Positions 8,421 through 17,444 of a stretch of 64,000 nucleotides of DNA are shown piece after piece; position 1 is the first letter of the stretch; each line of letters starts with the position of its first letter. A program made the translations under genes and the position numbers. The stretch is taken from positions 124,001-188,000 of the forward strand of contig JAGAJL010000012.1 of assembly GCA_017626095.1 (NCBI GenBank), written 5' to 3'. The notes under the pieces are model-generated. The model saw only the letters and a program-made list of their open reading frames with translations. It made no database searches and had not been told where the DNA came from. This stretch comes from Lachnospiraceae bacterium. GTDB taxonomy: Bacteria; Bacillota; Clostridia; Lachnospirales; Lachnospiraceae.

Positions 8421-9602
8421 ATGAAAAAAAGAAAAGTGGCTGTTGTTAATCAAAGATATGGTCTTGAGGTAAATGGCGGTTCAGAATATCATGCTATGAT
8501 TTTAGCACAACACCTGGCCGATTTTTGTGATGTAGAGATTATTACAACCTGTGCAAAAGATTACGATACATGGGAAAACTACTATGAGCCGGGAGAAGAT
8601 GTGGTAAATGGAATTAAAGTACACCGTTTTCCGGTTTTGAAGCAAAGAGAACAGAAACGTTTTCAAAAATGCGAGAAAATGCGGGTATATCTGCCGCATT
8701 TAACATATCGGATGGAGCAGAAATGGATTGATGAACAGGGACCGTATGCACCGGATGCGATTACCTATATCAGAGAGCATGCTGAGGAATATGACGTTTT
8801 TATCTTTGTGACATATCTTTATTATCTGACGGTTATGGGATTAAAAGAGGTTGCACAAAAGAGCATATTGATTCCGACAGCACATGATGAACCGTTTCTG
8901 AAAATGAAGCACTATAAGGAATTGTTTCAAGCGCCCAGAGGATATTTTTTTAATACAATCGAAGAACGGGATATGATATACCGGAAGTTTCATACAGAGC
9001 ATATCCCAAATGAGATTGGCGGTGTCGGCATTGAAGTGCCTGCAAATACAAATCCGGAAGGATTTAAGGAAAAATATCATTTGAAGGAATATATGATTTA
9101 TGTCGGAAGAATTGATTATGGCAAAAACTGTCATGTGTTGTTTGATTATTTTTCACGATATAAAGATAAACATCCGGGAGATCTTAAGCTTGTTTTGATG
9201 GGCAAAGAGATGATGGATGTTCCCGTGCGTGATGATATTCTGTCACTGGGATTTGTCAGTGAAGAAGAAAAATATGATGGTATGTCCGGAGCAGACTTTC
9301 TGATATTACCTTCCGAATTTGAAAGTATGTCCATTGTTGTATTGGATTCGCTTAAACTTGGTGTTCCGGTTTTGGTAAACGGAAAATGCACTGTGCTTAA
9401 GGCACACTGTGATAAGAGTGGTGGTGGTTTTTACTACTCAGACTATCAAGGTTTTGAAGAAGGAATTGATAAGCTTTTGGAATCGGCTCAAAAGCGCAAA
9501 GACATGGGAATGTCCGGAAAAACCTACGTCGATGAGTATTATCAGTGGGATGCAATCATGAAACGATTGCTAGGACTAATGAATCGTATTTTGGATACGT
9601 AA
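8421..9602 (+). CDS. GT4-family glycosyltransferase (tandem pair, second)
   Basis: 393 residues, paralogous to the gene at 7154. The start KVAVVNQRYGLEVNGGSEYH, the donor-domain opening YVGRIDYGKNCHVLF, GFVSEEEKYDGM and PSEFESMSIVVLDSL are visible. In the EX7E motif the second acid is Asp (ESMSIVVLD) rather than Glu, a conservative but notable change from its neighbour. It is the last enzyme of the first glycosyltransferase run; after it the locus switches to secreted proteins. Donor and acceptor are unknown. Confidence 0.9.
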   Translation: MKKRKVAVVNQRYGLEVNGGSEYHAMILAQHLADFCDVEIITTCAKDYDTWENYYEPGEDVVNGIKVHRFPVLKQREQKRFQKCEKMRVYLPHLTYRMEQKWIDEQGPYAPDAITYIREHAEEYDVFIFVTYLYYLTVMGLKEVAQKSILIPTAHDEPFLKMKHYKELFQAPRGYFFNTIEERDMIYRKFHTEHIPNEIGGVGIEVPANTNPEGFKEKYHLKEYMIYVGRIDYGKNCHVLFDYFSRYKDKHPGDLKLVLMGKEMMDVPVRDDILSLGFVSEEEKYDGMSGADFLILPSEFESMSIVVLDSLKLGVPVLVNGKCTVLKAHCDKSGGGFYYSDYQGFEEGIDKLLESAQKRKDMGMSGKTYVDEYYQWDAIMKRLLGLMNRILDT

Positions 9603-9648
9603 TGATTTGGAAACATTGTACATCTTGGAAAAAAGAGGAGTATACATT

Positions 9649-11841
9649 ATGAGAAAAAAAGGTTTTTTGGCTTTATTACTGGCAATGGCAATGTTTGTGG
9701 AATTGCCCTTGACTGCGGGAGCAACTACATTATCCCAAAATGATATAACAGCAAACAACTATGAAGCAAACAACAGAGAAAATAATGAAAAAGCGATAAA
9801 TCAGGAAGAAGAAAAAGCAGAAGTAAAAGCAGCGCTTTCGGATATTCTTTCTAAAAAAGATGTTTATGTTCTCTTGTATAATGCAGATGAATATGCATTG
9901 AGAAGTGCACCGGATGAAGAAGCCGAAAAAGGACAGAGTTTTCCCTGCGGTTCTCAGATGAGACTTTTGGATGTCGCATTCTCAGATGATGGAAATGTGT
10001 ATTTTATGGTAGAAGCGCATTTGTATGATGTTGCTTATACCGGATATGTCGAACAATCCTTCATTGTTACGCAGGATCCAGATTTTGTATCATGGAAGGA
10101 TGAAGAGCTTTCCAAGGTGGCAGGATGTCAACTGTTATTGGAAATCAGTAAAGAAGATTCCATCAAAGCAACCTTCCCCAGTGGATATTGGGATTATCTC
10201 ATTGCACTGAACAACAGACATTCAAACTGGACTTTCGTGCCCTATAATACCGGTCTTGATTGGAACACGGTATTAAATGAGGAACACGTTGGAGATCGGA
10301 GTCTGGTATATAAGACTGCCGATGACAGCTGGAAATCCAAAGAGGCAGGAGACTATGATCCGGTGACCGGTACTTATATCGGGAAAAGCGGTTCCAACTG
10401 GTACAGAGCTTCTTTAGAAGGAATTGCATATTGCATGAACCCATTGAATTATCTGAATGATAAAAATATCTTTGCCTTTGAGCAGTTGACATTCAATGGA
10501 GAATTGCAAAAGGTAGAAGGTGTGAAAGCCATCATTTCCAATACCTGGATGAAAGATAAGGCTTTAGAAGACGGATCCGGTGGTTTATATGCGGACGTAT
10601 TTATGGATGTCGGAAGACAGACAGGTGTTAGTCCTTACCATCTGGCCAGCAGGGTTGTGCAGGAGCAGGGAATCATGGGACAGGCACCGCTTATTTCCGG
10701 ATATGGCGGTGTTTATAACTATTTTAATGTGAAAGCAAGTGGAGGTACAGAAGAGGCAATATTGGCTACGGGAACTGCCTATGCACAGAGTCAGGGATGG
10801 ACTACCCGATATCTGTCGATTTTAGGTGGTGCGGAGAGATTAGGTGAAAGCTATATTACCAAAGGACAGGATAGCCTGTATGTACAAAAATATGATGTCG
10901 ACAGTTCCTATTATGGATTATACAGCCATCAGTATATGCAAAATATTCAGGCACCTATGACGGAGAGTACAAAAGTATATAGTGCATATAATAGCGTTGG
11001 TGCACTCGACAGTTCTTTTGTCTTTAAAATTCCGGTTTTTGACAATATGCCGGGAATTGGTGATAAACCACTTGGCGAAGCAACGGTTGATAAAGCAACA
11101 GCAGAAAGCTTCGTAAGACGTTTATACAAGGTTGTTTTGGATCGTGATGCTGATGAAAAAGGTTTAAATGACTGGATTAATGCGCTGACAAAAAAAGGAA
11201 AATGTGCAGGAGACTTGATTTATGGATTTTTCTATAGTGAAGAGATGTTAAACAAGAACTTAAGCGACTCGGAATTTTTAGACTATGCTTATCGCGCTAT
11301 TCTTGGCAGAGAAGCGGATGAACAGGGAAAAAATAACTGGCTTAAGGAAATGGAACTTGGGGCAACACGCGGAAGCATCATTAACGGATTTATCGGTTCA
11401 GATGAATTTACTTCCATGTGTAAGCAATATGGTATCAAAAGAGGCGATTTACCGCATTTGGAGCCTGCTGATAAAAATATAAAAAGAACGCAGTTTGTAG
11501 TACGTCTTTACCGGAATATTTTGGGAAGGGATGCAGATAAAATTGGGTTGAATACCTGGACAAAGGATTTGGCCAACGGAAAATCTGCCTGTAGTGTCAT
11601 TGAGGGATTTTTCTACAGTGAAGAATTCCAGAATGAGGGTTACAGTCCGGAAGAATTTGTTGAAATCCTGTACCAGACTATTCTGGGAAGAGGAAGTGAT
11701 CCTGCCGGAAAGGCCGACTGGGTAAAACAAATCAAATCAGGTGCAAGCAAAAGAGATATTCTTGCCGGATTTGTGTATTCGAATGAATTTGCCAAACTCT
11801 GTAAAGAATATGGCATAAAAGTAGGAGAGTTGTCACGATGA
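9649..11841 (+). CDS. Secreted GH73-type glucosaminidase with DUF4214 repeats
   Basis: 730 residues, started at ATG 9649 because AGAGGAG precedes it and the protein then begins with a clean signal peptide (MRKKGFLALLLAMAMF ... AGA). After a Glu/Asn-rich linker comes an SH3-like segment (about 60-140), then an endo-beta-N-acetylglucosaminidase domain (about 150-455) with the proposed catalytic E339 in SRVVQEQGIMG and the downstream YGGVYNYFNV block, as in LytD/GH73 family enzymes. It should cut peptidoglycan glycan strands outside the cell. The C-terminus has four DUF4214-type repeats (FVRRLYKVVLDRDADEKGLNDW and so on), presumably for surface retention. Its stop overlaps the next start (ATGA), so it is co-translated with the protease at 11838. 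Confidence 0.88.
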   Translation: MRKKGFLALLLAMAMFVELPLTAGATTLSQNDITANNYEANNRENNEKAINQEEEKAEVKAALSDILSKKDVYVLLYNADEYALRSAPDEEAEKGQSFPCGSQMRLLDVAFSDDGNVYFMVEAHLYDVAYTGYVEQSFIVTQDPDFVSWKDEELSKVAGCQLLLEISKEDSIKATFPSGYWDYLIALNNRHSNWTFVPYNTGLDWNTVLNEEHVGDRSLVYKTADDSWKSKEAGDYDPVTGTYIGKSGSNWYRASLEGIAYCMNPLNYLNDKNIFAFEQLTFNGELQKVEGVKAIISNTWMKDKALEDGSGGLYADVFMDVGRQTGVSPYHLASRVVQEQGIMGQAPLISGYGGVYNYFNVKASGGTEEAILATGTAYAQSQGWTTRYLSILGGAERLGESYITKGQDSLYVQKYDVDSSYYGLYSHQYMQNIQAPMTESTKVYSAYNSVGALDSSFVFKIPVFDNMPGIGDKPLGEATVDKATAESFVRRLYKVVLDRDADEKGLNDWINALTKKGKCAGDLIYGFFYSEEMLNKNLSDSEFLDYAYRAILGREADEQGKNNWLKEMELGATRGSIINGFIGSDEFTSMCKQYGIKRGDLPHLEPADKNIKRTQFVVRLYRNILGRDADKIGLNTWTKDLANGKSACSVIEGFFYSEEFQNEGYSPEEFVEILYQTILGRGSDPAGKADWVKQIKSGASKRDILAGFVYSNEFAKLCKEYGIKVGELSR

Positions 11842-13916
11842 AATTAACGGGACTTATACATAGAATAGGTTTTGGATTTATGGGAATCATCTTTGCATGT
11901 CTGATAAACAGTGATAATATATATGCAGAATGGCAACCACCATATGAAGATGGAGAACTGATTGTTGTTTTTGAAGAAGATGTTTCCAAAGAAGAAGCAG
12001 AAGAAATTCTGCAAACGGATGCCGGACAAAGTGATGAGTCAAAGGCAGGAAATGATGAAAAAATATTTGAATTAACGGCAGAAAGTGAAAATGGTATTAC
12101 ATATTCGGTTGTTAATTTAAATCAAATCAGTGAGAATACGCTTCCTGGTGATGTCATGGACGCAGTTGATTATTACAATGATTTGCCGGGAGTGGCATTT
12201 GCACAGCCCAATTACATCTATGAAATCGAAGAACCGGAAATGTATGCAGAAGCATCTGAGACAGTTGTTAATGATGCATTCATAGCAAAACAGTGGTACT
12301 GGGATTATCTTGAAATGAATCGCACCAGAGCCCTGTTAAAAAAAGCCGGTGCACAAAAAATTCGTGTGGCGGTGATTGATACCGGGGTCGACGTGACACA
12401 TCCGGATTTATCGGGAAGTCTGAATCTTGCTTATAGTGTCAATACCTGTTCCGAGACTTATACGGCTGTTACAACAGATAATGGCAGTACCTCGCACGGC
12501 ACGATGGTTGCCGGAATTATTGGGGCCAAAGCCGATAATGGGATTGGAGTTGCAGGAATTGCAAGTGATTATGCAGAGATATGTGCATTGCAGGTGCAGA
12601 ATCAGGGTGGAAGTATTACCACATCCAATGTGATTCGGGCTTTGCAGTATGCACGCGGTATCAATGCTAAAATTGTCAATATGAGTATGGGCATGTACGT
12701 AGAAGATCTTGCGTTAAAAGAGGCGTTGAAAACAACGAATGATGCCGGCATTTTAATCGTTTGCTCCGCAGGCAATAACGGAACGGATGCGGCACATTAT
12801 CCTTCCGGCTATGATTCGACCATTGGTGTTATTGCAACGGATCAAAACGGCCAAAAGTACAATTCATCTAATTATGGAACAGATAATTTTATTTCAGCAC
12901 CCGGAGTTAGCATTTACTCTACCAGCAAAAACGGACAGTACGCATCAGCAAACGGTTCCTCAATGGCTTCCGCAGTGTTATGCGGTGTTGCTGCCGATAT
13001 ATGGGCATGCAATCCTGCAATGACTGCGTCAGATGTGAAAAATATTCTTGCATCCACGGCAACAGATACCTATACAGCAGGTTTTGACGCATATTCCGGA
13101 TGGGGAATTGTCAATGCACTTTCGGCAATATCAAAAACGACAGGACTCTCTGATACCAATGAGGATACTTTCGAAGAACTGCCAAATACAACGGAAGGTT
13201 TTGTGGAAAGACTTTATCGTTATTGCCTTAATCGAAGCTCGGATGAAGAAGGTATGCGTACATGGTGTGGCGTGCTGAATAACAAAACAAAAAATGGTGC
13301 AGAAGTTGCCTATGGATTTTTGTTTAGTGATGAATTTATAGAAAAAAATCTGAGTGATGAAGAATATGTTGATATCCTCTATCGAACATTTTTAAATCGA
13401 AATGCCGACGCGGCAGGAAAGGCAGACTGGCTACGTGCACTTTCCGAAGGAATGTCCCGTTTGTATGTCATGAACGGATTTAGTGGTTCCAATGAATTTA
13501 AAGAAATTTGCAATAATTGCGGTTTCTCTGCCGGACAGATTCCCGTACGGGAAAACCGGGATAAAAATCAGGGCTATACAGCATTTGTGACTAGACTATA
13601 TCAACAGGCACTTGGCAGAGATTATGATATTCCGGGGCTAAATAATTGGACGGGCTTGCTAAACGATAGAAAGTGGAATGCATATCGGGTTGCGACCGAA
13701 GGCTTTTTCCATTCTCCTGAATTTTTAAATATGAGACTGAATAATGAAGAGTTTGTAAAAGTATTATATCGTACTTTTTTAGGTCGGGAATATGACGAGC
13801 GGGGACTTCGAGACTGGATAAACGCATTAAACAGTGGAAAAAGCAGAGATGAAGTTATCGCGGGATTTGCCAATTCCAAAGAATTTCGAGAGATTATGGC
13901 AAGCTACGGATTGTAA
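11838..13916 (+). CDS. Secreted subtilisin-like (S8) protease with DUF4214 repeats
   Basis: 692 residues. A signal peptide is followed by an inhibitor-like propeptide (about 35-130, ELIVVFEEDVSKEEAEEIL), the S8 domain with Asp181 (AVIDTGVDVTHPDL), His220 (SHGTMVAG) and Ser375 (NGSSMASA), then four DUF4214-type repeats from about residue 450. The catalytic triad is complete, so it is probably an active surface protease. The usual GTSMAxP motif reads GSSMASA, so the Pro is replaced. It overlaps the glucosaminidase gene by four bases. The last 55 residues are almost identical to those of the protein at 14017, while many third codon positions differ, so the repeat domain is conserved at protein level. 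Confidence 0.9.
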   Translation: MKLTGLIHRIGFGFMGIIFACLINSDNIYAEWQPPYEDGELIVVFEEDVSKEEAEEILQTDAGQSDESKAGNDEKIFELTAESENGITYSVVNLNQISENTLPGDVMDAVDYYNDLPGVAFAQPNYIYEIEEPEMYAEASETVVNDAFIAKQWYWDYLEMNRTRALLKKAGAQKIRVAVIDTGVDVTHPDLSGSLNLAYSVNTCSETYTAVTTDNGSTSHGTMVAGIIGAKADNGIGVAGIASDYAEICALQVQNQGGSITTSNVIRALQYARGINAKIVNMSMGMYVEDLALKEALKTTNDAGILIVCSAGNNGTDAAHYPSGYDSTIGVIATDQNGQKYNSSNYGTDNFISAPGVSIYSTSKNGQYASANGSSMASAVLCGVAADIWACNPAMTASDVKNILASTATDTYTAGFDAYSGWGIVNALSAISKTTGLSDTNEDTFEELPNTTEGFVERLYRYCLNRSSDEEGMRTWCGVLNNKTKNGAEVAYGFLFSDEFIEKNLSDEEYVDILYRTFLNRNADAAGKADWLRALSEGMSRLYVMNGFSGSNEFKEICNNCGFSAGQIPVRENRDKNQGYTAFVTRLYQQALGRDYDIPGLNNWTGLLNDRKWNAYRVATEGFFHSPEFLNMRLNNEEFVKVLYRTFLGREYDERGLRDWINALNSGKSRDEVIAGFANSKEFREIMASYGL

Positions 13917-13917
13917 G

Positions 13918-13995
13918 AGAAAATAGAATTTAGAGAAAATAGAATTTAGGGAAAATATAAAAAAGAACAATATAAAACAAAGGGAAAATATAAAA
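13918..13995 (+). repeat. Tandem and spaced short repeats between two DUF4214 genes
   Basis: AGAAAATAGAATTTAG occurs as two exact tandem copies (13918-13933, 13934-13949). GGGAAAATATAAAA occurs at 13949-13962 and again at 13982-13995. The 100-base spacer has no gene; a strong AAGGAG site for the next gene ends it. Confidence 0.7.
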
Positions 13996-14016
13996 TAAAG
14001 AAAAAGGAGAAGACGT

Positions 14017-15498
14017 ATGAGAAAACGACTAATTGGAACCATTTTTGCCTTGGCGATCGCAGTTGCAACCATGTCACTTCAAACGGTTTCTGTCGGTGCG
14101 ACAACCGTTTCTGACAGTATCGAAGCTGCAATCAAGGCAAGAACACAAGGAAGTAGCAACACAGTCACAGAGGAAGATAGCAATATATCTTCCGGTTTGC
14201 CGGAGGAGGTATTCTTTGCACCGGATGCAGAATTACCGGCAGACAGCATTATCACGGAAACCTTGGATACATCGCTTTTACCGGAGGCGACACCGACGGA
14301 GGAATCGGCATACAATGCCATGATTGCCATGAAAGCACAGTATCCGGAGGGTATGCCTTGGACTAATGCCAATCTTTATGAATGGAGGGGATACAATTAT
14401 CCCGGATACATTATTGGAATTGGCGGTGGATGTGCCGGATTTGCATTTATCTTAAGTGATGCGGCATTTGGTGATTTGCCGGCACGTTATGTGGATAATC
14501 CGACCTATGAGGATATCCGCGTAGGTGATATTCTGCGTGTTAACGATGATACCCATTCTGTCATCGTATTGGAAAAATATGTTGATCATGTTGTTTTGGC
14601 AGAGGGTAATTATAATTCTTCCATTCATTGGGGAAGAATCATGTCTAAAGAAGAGACCATGGAGACTTTGACCAATTTAACAACCAGATATCCGGTTGAT
14701 GCAGCACCGTCTAATCCGAAACCTGCAGATCCGGCCGGAGTCTATGATCCGGATAATGTAGATGTTGAAAAAATCGTAGATTTCGTATTACGTCTGTATA
14801 TAAAATGCCTCAATCGATTCCCTGATGAAGACGGATGGTATAACTGGTCTCTCCAGCTTGCTACAGGTGAGAAAAACGGTGTTGAAGTTGCATGGGGCTT
14901 CTTTGACAGTGATGAGATGAAGAATAACAATCTTTCGGATGAAGAATACATTGAAACATTATATGAAGTTATGATGGACAGAGGGTCCGATGCGGGCGGA
15001 ATGAATACCTGGAGTGATGCGCTTGCTAACGGTGTTTCCAGAAAATACGTATTCCGTGGATTTGCAGAATCAGATGAATTCACAAATATTTGCAAGGAAT
15101 ACGGCATTGTCAGAGGTAGCGTGAAGTTGACAGAAGGACGTGACCGCAATGAAGGCGCTACCCGATTTGTGGCAAGATTGTACAACAAAGCGCTTGGAAG
15201 AGGCTATGATGTAAAAGGAATGAATGACTGGTGTAATGCCATCTGCAACAAAGAGCACAGCGCTTATTATGTAGCGACAGAAGGTTTCCTTCATTCAAAG
15301 GAATTTTTAAATCAAAACCTGTCTAATGAGGAGTTTGTCAAAGTATTGTATCCGACATTTTTAGGACGTGAATACGATGAACCGGGACTTCGAGACTGGG
15401 TTAATGCTTTAAATAGCGGGAAATCCAGAGATGACGTCGTTGCAGGCTTTGCTAATTCCAAAGAGTTTCGGGAAATCATGGCAAGCTATGGCCTTTAA
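14017..15498 (+). CDS. Secreted CHAP/NlpC-like cysteine hydrolase with DUF4214 repeats
   Basis: 493 residues with an AAGGAG site. A signal peptide ends near VGA (residue 28), followed by an acidic Thr/Ser/Pro-rich linker, then a compact papain-like domain (about 95-220) with Cys139 in GIGGGCAGFAF, His180 in DDTHSVIV and the polar AEGNYN strand. This fits the Cys-His layout of CHAP/NlpC amidase or endopeptidase folds, probably acting on wall peptides. The family assignment is by motif layout only. Four DUF4214-type repeats follow from about residue 250. Together with the two preceding genes it makes a set of three exported hydrolases with the same C-terminal module. Confidence 0.82.
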   Translation: MRKRLIGTIFALAIAVATMSLQTVSVGATTVSDSIEAAIKARTQGSSNTVTEEDSNISSGLPEEVFFAPDAELPADSIITETLDTSLLPEATPTEESAYNAMIAMKAQYPEGMPWTNANLYEWRGYNYPGYIIGIGGGCAGFAFILSDAAFGDLPARYVDNPTYEDIRVGDILRVNDDTHSVIVLEKYVDHVVLAEGNYNSSIHWGRIMSKEETMETLTNLTTRYPVDAAPSNPKPADPAGVYDPDNVDVEKIVDFVLRLYIKCLNRFPDEDGWYNWSLQLATGEKNGVEVAWGFFDSDEMKNNNLSDEEYIETLYEVMMDRGSDAGGMNTWSDALANGVSRKYVFRGFAESDEFTNICKEYGIVRGSVKLTEGRDRNEGATRFVARLYNKALGRGYDVKGMNDWCNAICNKEHSAYYVATEGFLHSKEFLNQNLSNEEFVKVLYPTFLGREYDEPGLRDWVNALNSGKSRDDVVAGFANSKEFREIMASYGL

Positions 15499-15513
15499 TG
15501 AATAAATGAAAAC

Positions 15514-15556
15514 CGGTCACAATATGTTTTGATATCAATGGAACATATTGTGACCG
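15514..15556 (+). promoter_or_regulatory. Perfect 15-bp inverted repeat between DUF4214 gene and GT4
   Basis: CGGTCACAATATGTT (15514-15528) and its exact complement (15542-15556) flank a 13-base loop. No T-run follows on the + strand. It lies 15 bases after a stop codon and 15 bases before the next ATG, so it could be a factor-independent or processed RNA 3' end, or an operator for a dimeric regulator. Confidence 0.65.
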
Positions 15557-15571
15557 ATAAAAGGTAACAAT

Positions 15572-16642
15572 ATGAAAATAATCAATATGCTGCCAATCCT
15601 TTCTTTTGGGGATGCGGTTGGCAACGATGCATTGGCATTGCATCACAGTCTGCAACAGGCAGGCTATGCGTGTGAGCTGATGGCAGCTTATACGGCACCC
15701 AAAATTACGCAAAAGGAAACGGTGCGTTCAACCGATGATCTGAGTGATATCAAACCGGACGATATTGTCATTTATCATTTATCAACCGGGCATGAACTCA
15801 ATCTTCGGTTTGCCAAATTAAACTGTAAAAAAATCATAAGATATCATAATATTACACCGCCACACTTTTTCTGCGGCTATCATCACATCCTGTTAGAGAA
15901 TTGTCTGGATGCATACAATCAGGCAAGGATGATGGCAAAATGCGCAGATTTTTGTCTGGCGGATTCTGCGTATAATCGGGAAGAACTGATTCGGATGGGA
16001 TATCGATGTAACATCGAGGTGATGCCCATTCTCATTCCTTTTTCGGATTATGAAAAGGAACCGGATGCACAGGTCATGGAGCAGATGCAGGATGGAATGA
16101 CCAACATTCTATTTACCGGTCGTATCAATCCGAATAAAAGACAGGAAGACGTGATAGCTGCCTTTTGTGTCTATCAGAAGCAGTACAATCCCAATTCCCG
16201 GCTGATTTTAGTCGGTAATTATGAAGGGATGGAAAACTATTATGAGAGATTATTGGCATATGTCAAAGAAATCGGGGCAAACAATGTTCTGTTTTCCGGA
16301 CATATTAGCTTTCCGGCAATACTGGCTTATTATCGCAGCGCGGACTTGTTTTTGTGCATGAGTGATCACGAGGGCTTTTGCGTGCCGTTAGTAGAAGCGA
16401 TGTTTTTTGACATTCCCATTGTGGCAAAAAATACGACTGCCATCCCTTATACGCTTGGTGGAAGCGGATTTATGTTGGAAGATGAGAATCCTATGATTGC
16501 AGCGGCTCTCATGAACCGTGTCTTGACAGATGAGTGTTTGAAAAATAAGATAATAGATGGTCAGAGAGAAAGACTTTGTGACTTTGCACATGAAAAAATA
16601 GAAAAACAATTATTATCTTTGATTGAAGATTTTATCAAATAA
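15572..16642 (+). CDS. GT4-family glycosyltransferase (GDAVxND subfamily, copy 2)
   Basis: 356 residues. It shares the whole block order of the enzymes at 6028 and 19134: FGDAVGND near the start, YHLSTGHELNLRF, YHNITPP, FTGRINPNKRQEDVI, and DHEGFCVPLVEAM with the EX7E acids. Unlike the other two copies it is not preceded by a small coiled-coil gene but by a DUF4214 gene and a long inverted repeat. It is followed 25 bases later by the ABC exporter permease, so it probably contributes to the exported polymer. Confidence 0.9.
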   Translation: MKIINMLPILSFGDAVGNDALALHHSLQQAGYACELMAAYTAPKITQKETVRSTDDLSDIKPDDIVIYHLSTGHELNLRFAKLNCKKIIRYHNITPPHFFCGYHHILLENCLDAYNQARMMAKCADFCLADSAYNREELIRMGYRCNIEVMPILIPFSDYEKEPDAQVMEQMQDGMTNILFTGRINPNKRQEDVIAAFCVYQKQYNPNSRLILVGNYEGMENYYERLLAYVKEIGANNVLFSGHISFPAILAYYRSADLFLCMSDHEGFCVPLVEAMFFDIPIVAKNTTAIPYTLGGSGFMLEDENPMIAAALMNRVLTDECLKNKIIDGQRERLCDFAHEKIEKQLLSLIEDFIK

Positions 16643-16667
16643 AGAAAGAATAACAGGTTAAAGCGAC

Positions 16668-17444
16668 ATGAACACATTAAAAGAAATATGGGAATATCGT
16701 ACCATGATTGTCAATCTGGTAAGAAGAGATCTGAAAGGAAAATACAAAGGATCCGTATTGGGCTTTTTTTGGACCTTTTTGACACCACTTTTGCAGCTTA
16801 TCGTCTACACGTTGGTTTTTTCCGTTATCATGAGAGCCGGGGTAGAGGATTACTATTTGTTTTTGTTTGTGGCACTGATTCCATGGACTTACTTTGCTAA
16901 CTGCATATCAGTAGGCTCCGGCTGTATTATGAATCAAAAGAATCTGGTTGTGAAAATCTACTTCCCACGTGAAGTGTTGCCTATTTCCTATGTAGCGGCG
17001 CAGCTTGTCAACATGCTCTTAACCTTCATCGTTTTGATTGCCGTATTATTGGTATCCGGAAAAGGTATCAACCTCATGGTCTGGGGCTATCTTTTCATCA
17101 TTATCTTTGTGGAAACCATACTGGCTTTAGGGCTTACCCTATTCTTTTCTGCCATCACGGTTTTTTTACGGGATATGCAGTATTTATTAAGTATTGTCAT
17201 CATGGCATGGCAGTTTATGACCCCTGTCATGTATTCTGTGGATATGGTGCCCGAGCAGCTTCGTCCCCTGTTTTACTTAAACCCCATGACTCCGATTATT
17301 GTTGCCTATCGTGATATTTTTTACTACAAACAGGCACCGGAGCTATCCACCCTGTTATTGGGAATTGGAATGGGAGTCTTTTGTATGCTCTTAGGGGGAT
17401 TTGTATTTGAAAAATCGAAAAAAAGATTTGCGGAGGTTATGTAA
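16668..17444 (+). CDS. ABC-2 type polysaccharide exporter permease (Wzm/TagG type)
   Basis: 258 residues with about six membrane helices and the cytoplasmic start VRRDLKGKYKGSVLGFFW typical of ABC-2 exporters for O-antigen, teichoic acid and related glycans. A PREVLPISY segment lies between helices 2 and 3. It would move an undecaprenyl-linked polymer across the membrane together with the ATPase that follows; the stop and next start overlap (TAATG). Its presence argues for an ABC-transporter-dependent assembly route separate from the Wzx flippase at 29020. Confidence 0.93.
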   Translation: MNTLKEIWEYRTMIVNLVRRDLKGKYKGSVLGFFWTFLTPLLQLIVYTLVFSVIMRAGVEDYYLFLFVALIPWTYFANCISVGSGCIMNQKNLVVKIYFPREVLPISYVAAQLVNMLLTFIVLIAVLLVSGKGINLMVWGYLFIIIFVETILALGLTLFFSAITVFLRDMQYLLSIVIMAWQFMTPVMYSVDMVPEQLRPLFYLNPMTPIIVAYRDIFYYKQAPELSTLLLGIGMGVFCMLLGGFVFEKSKKRFAEVM

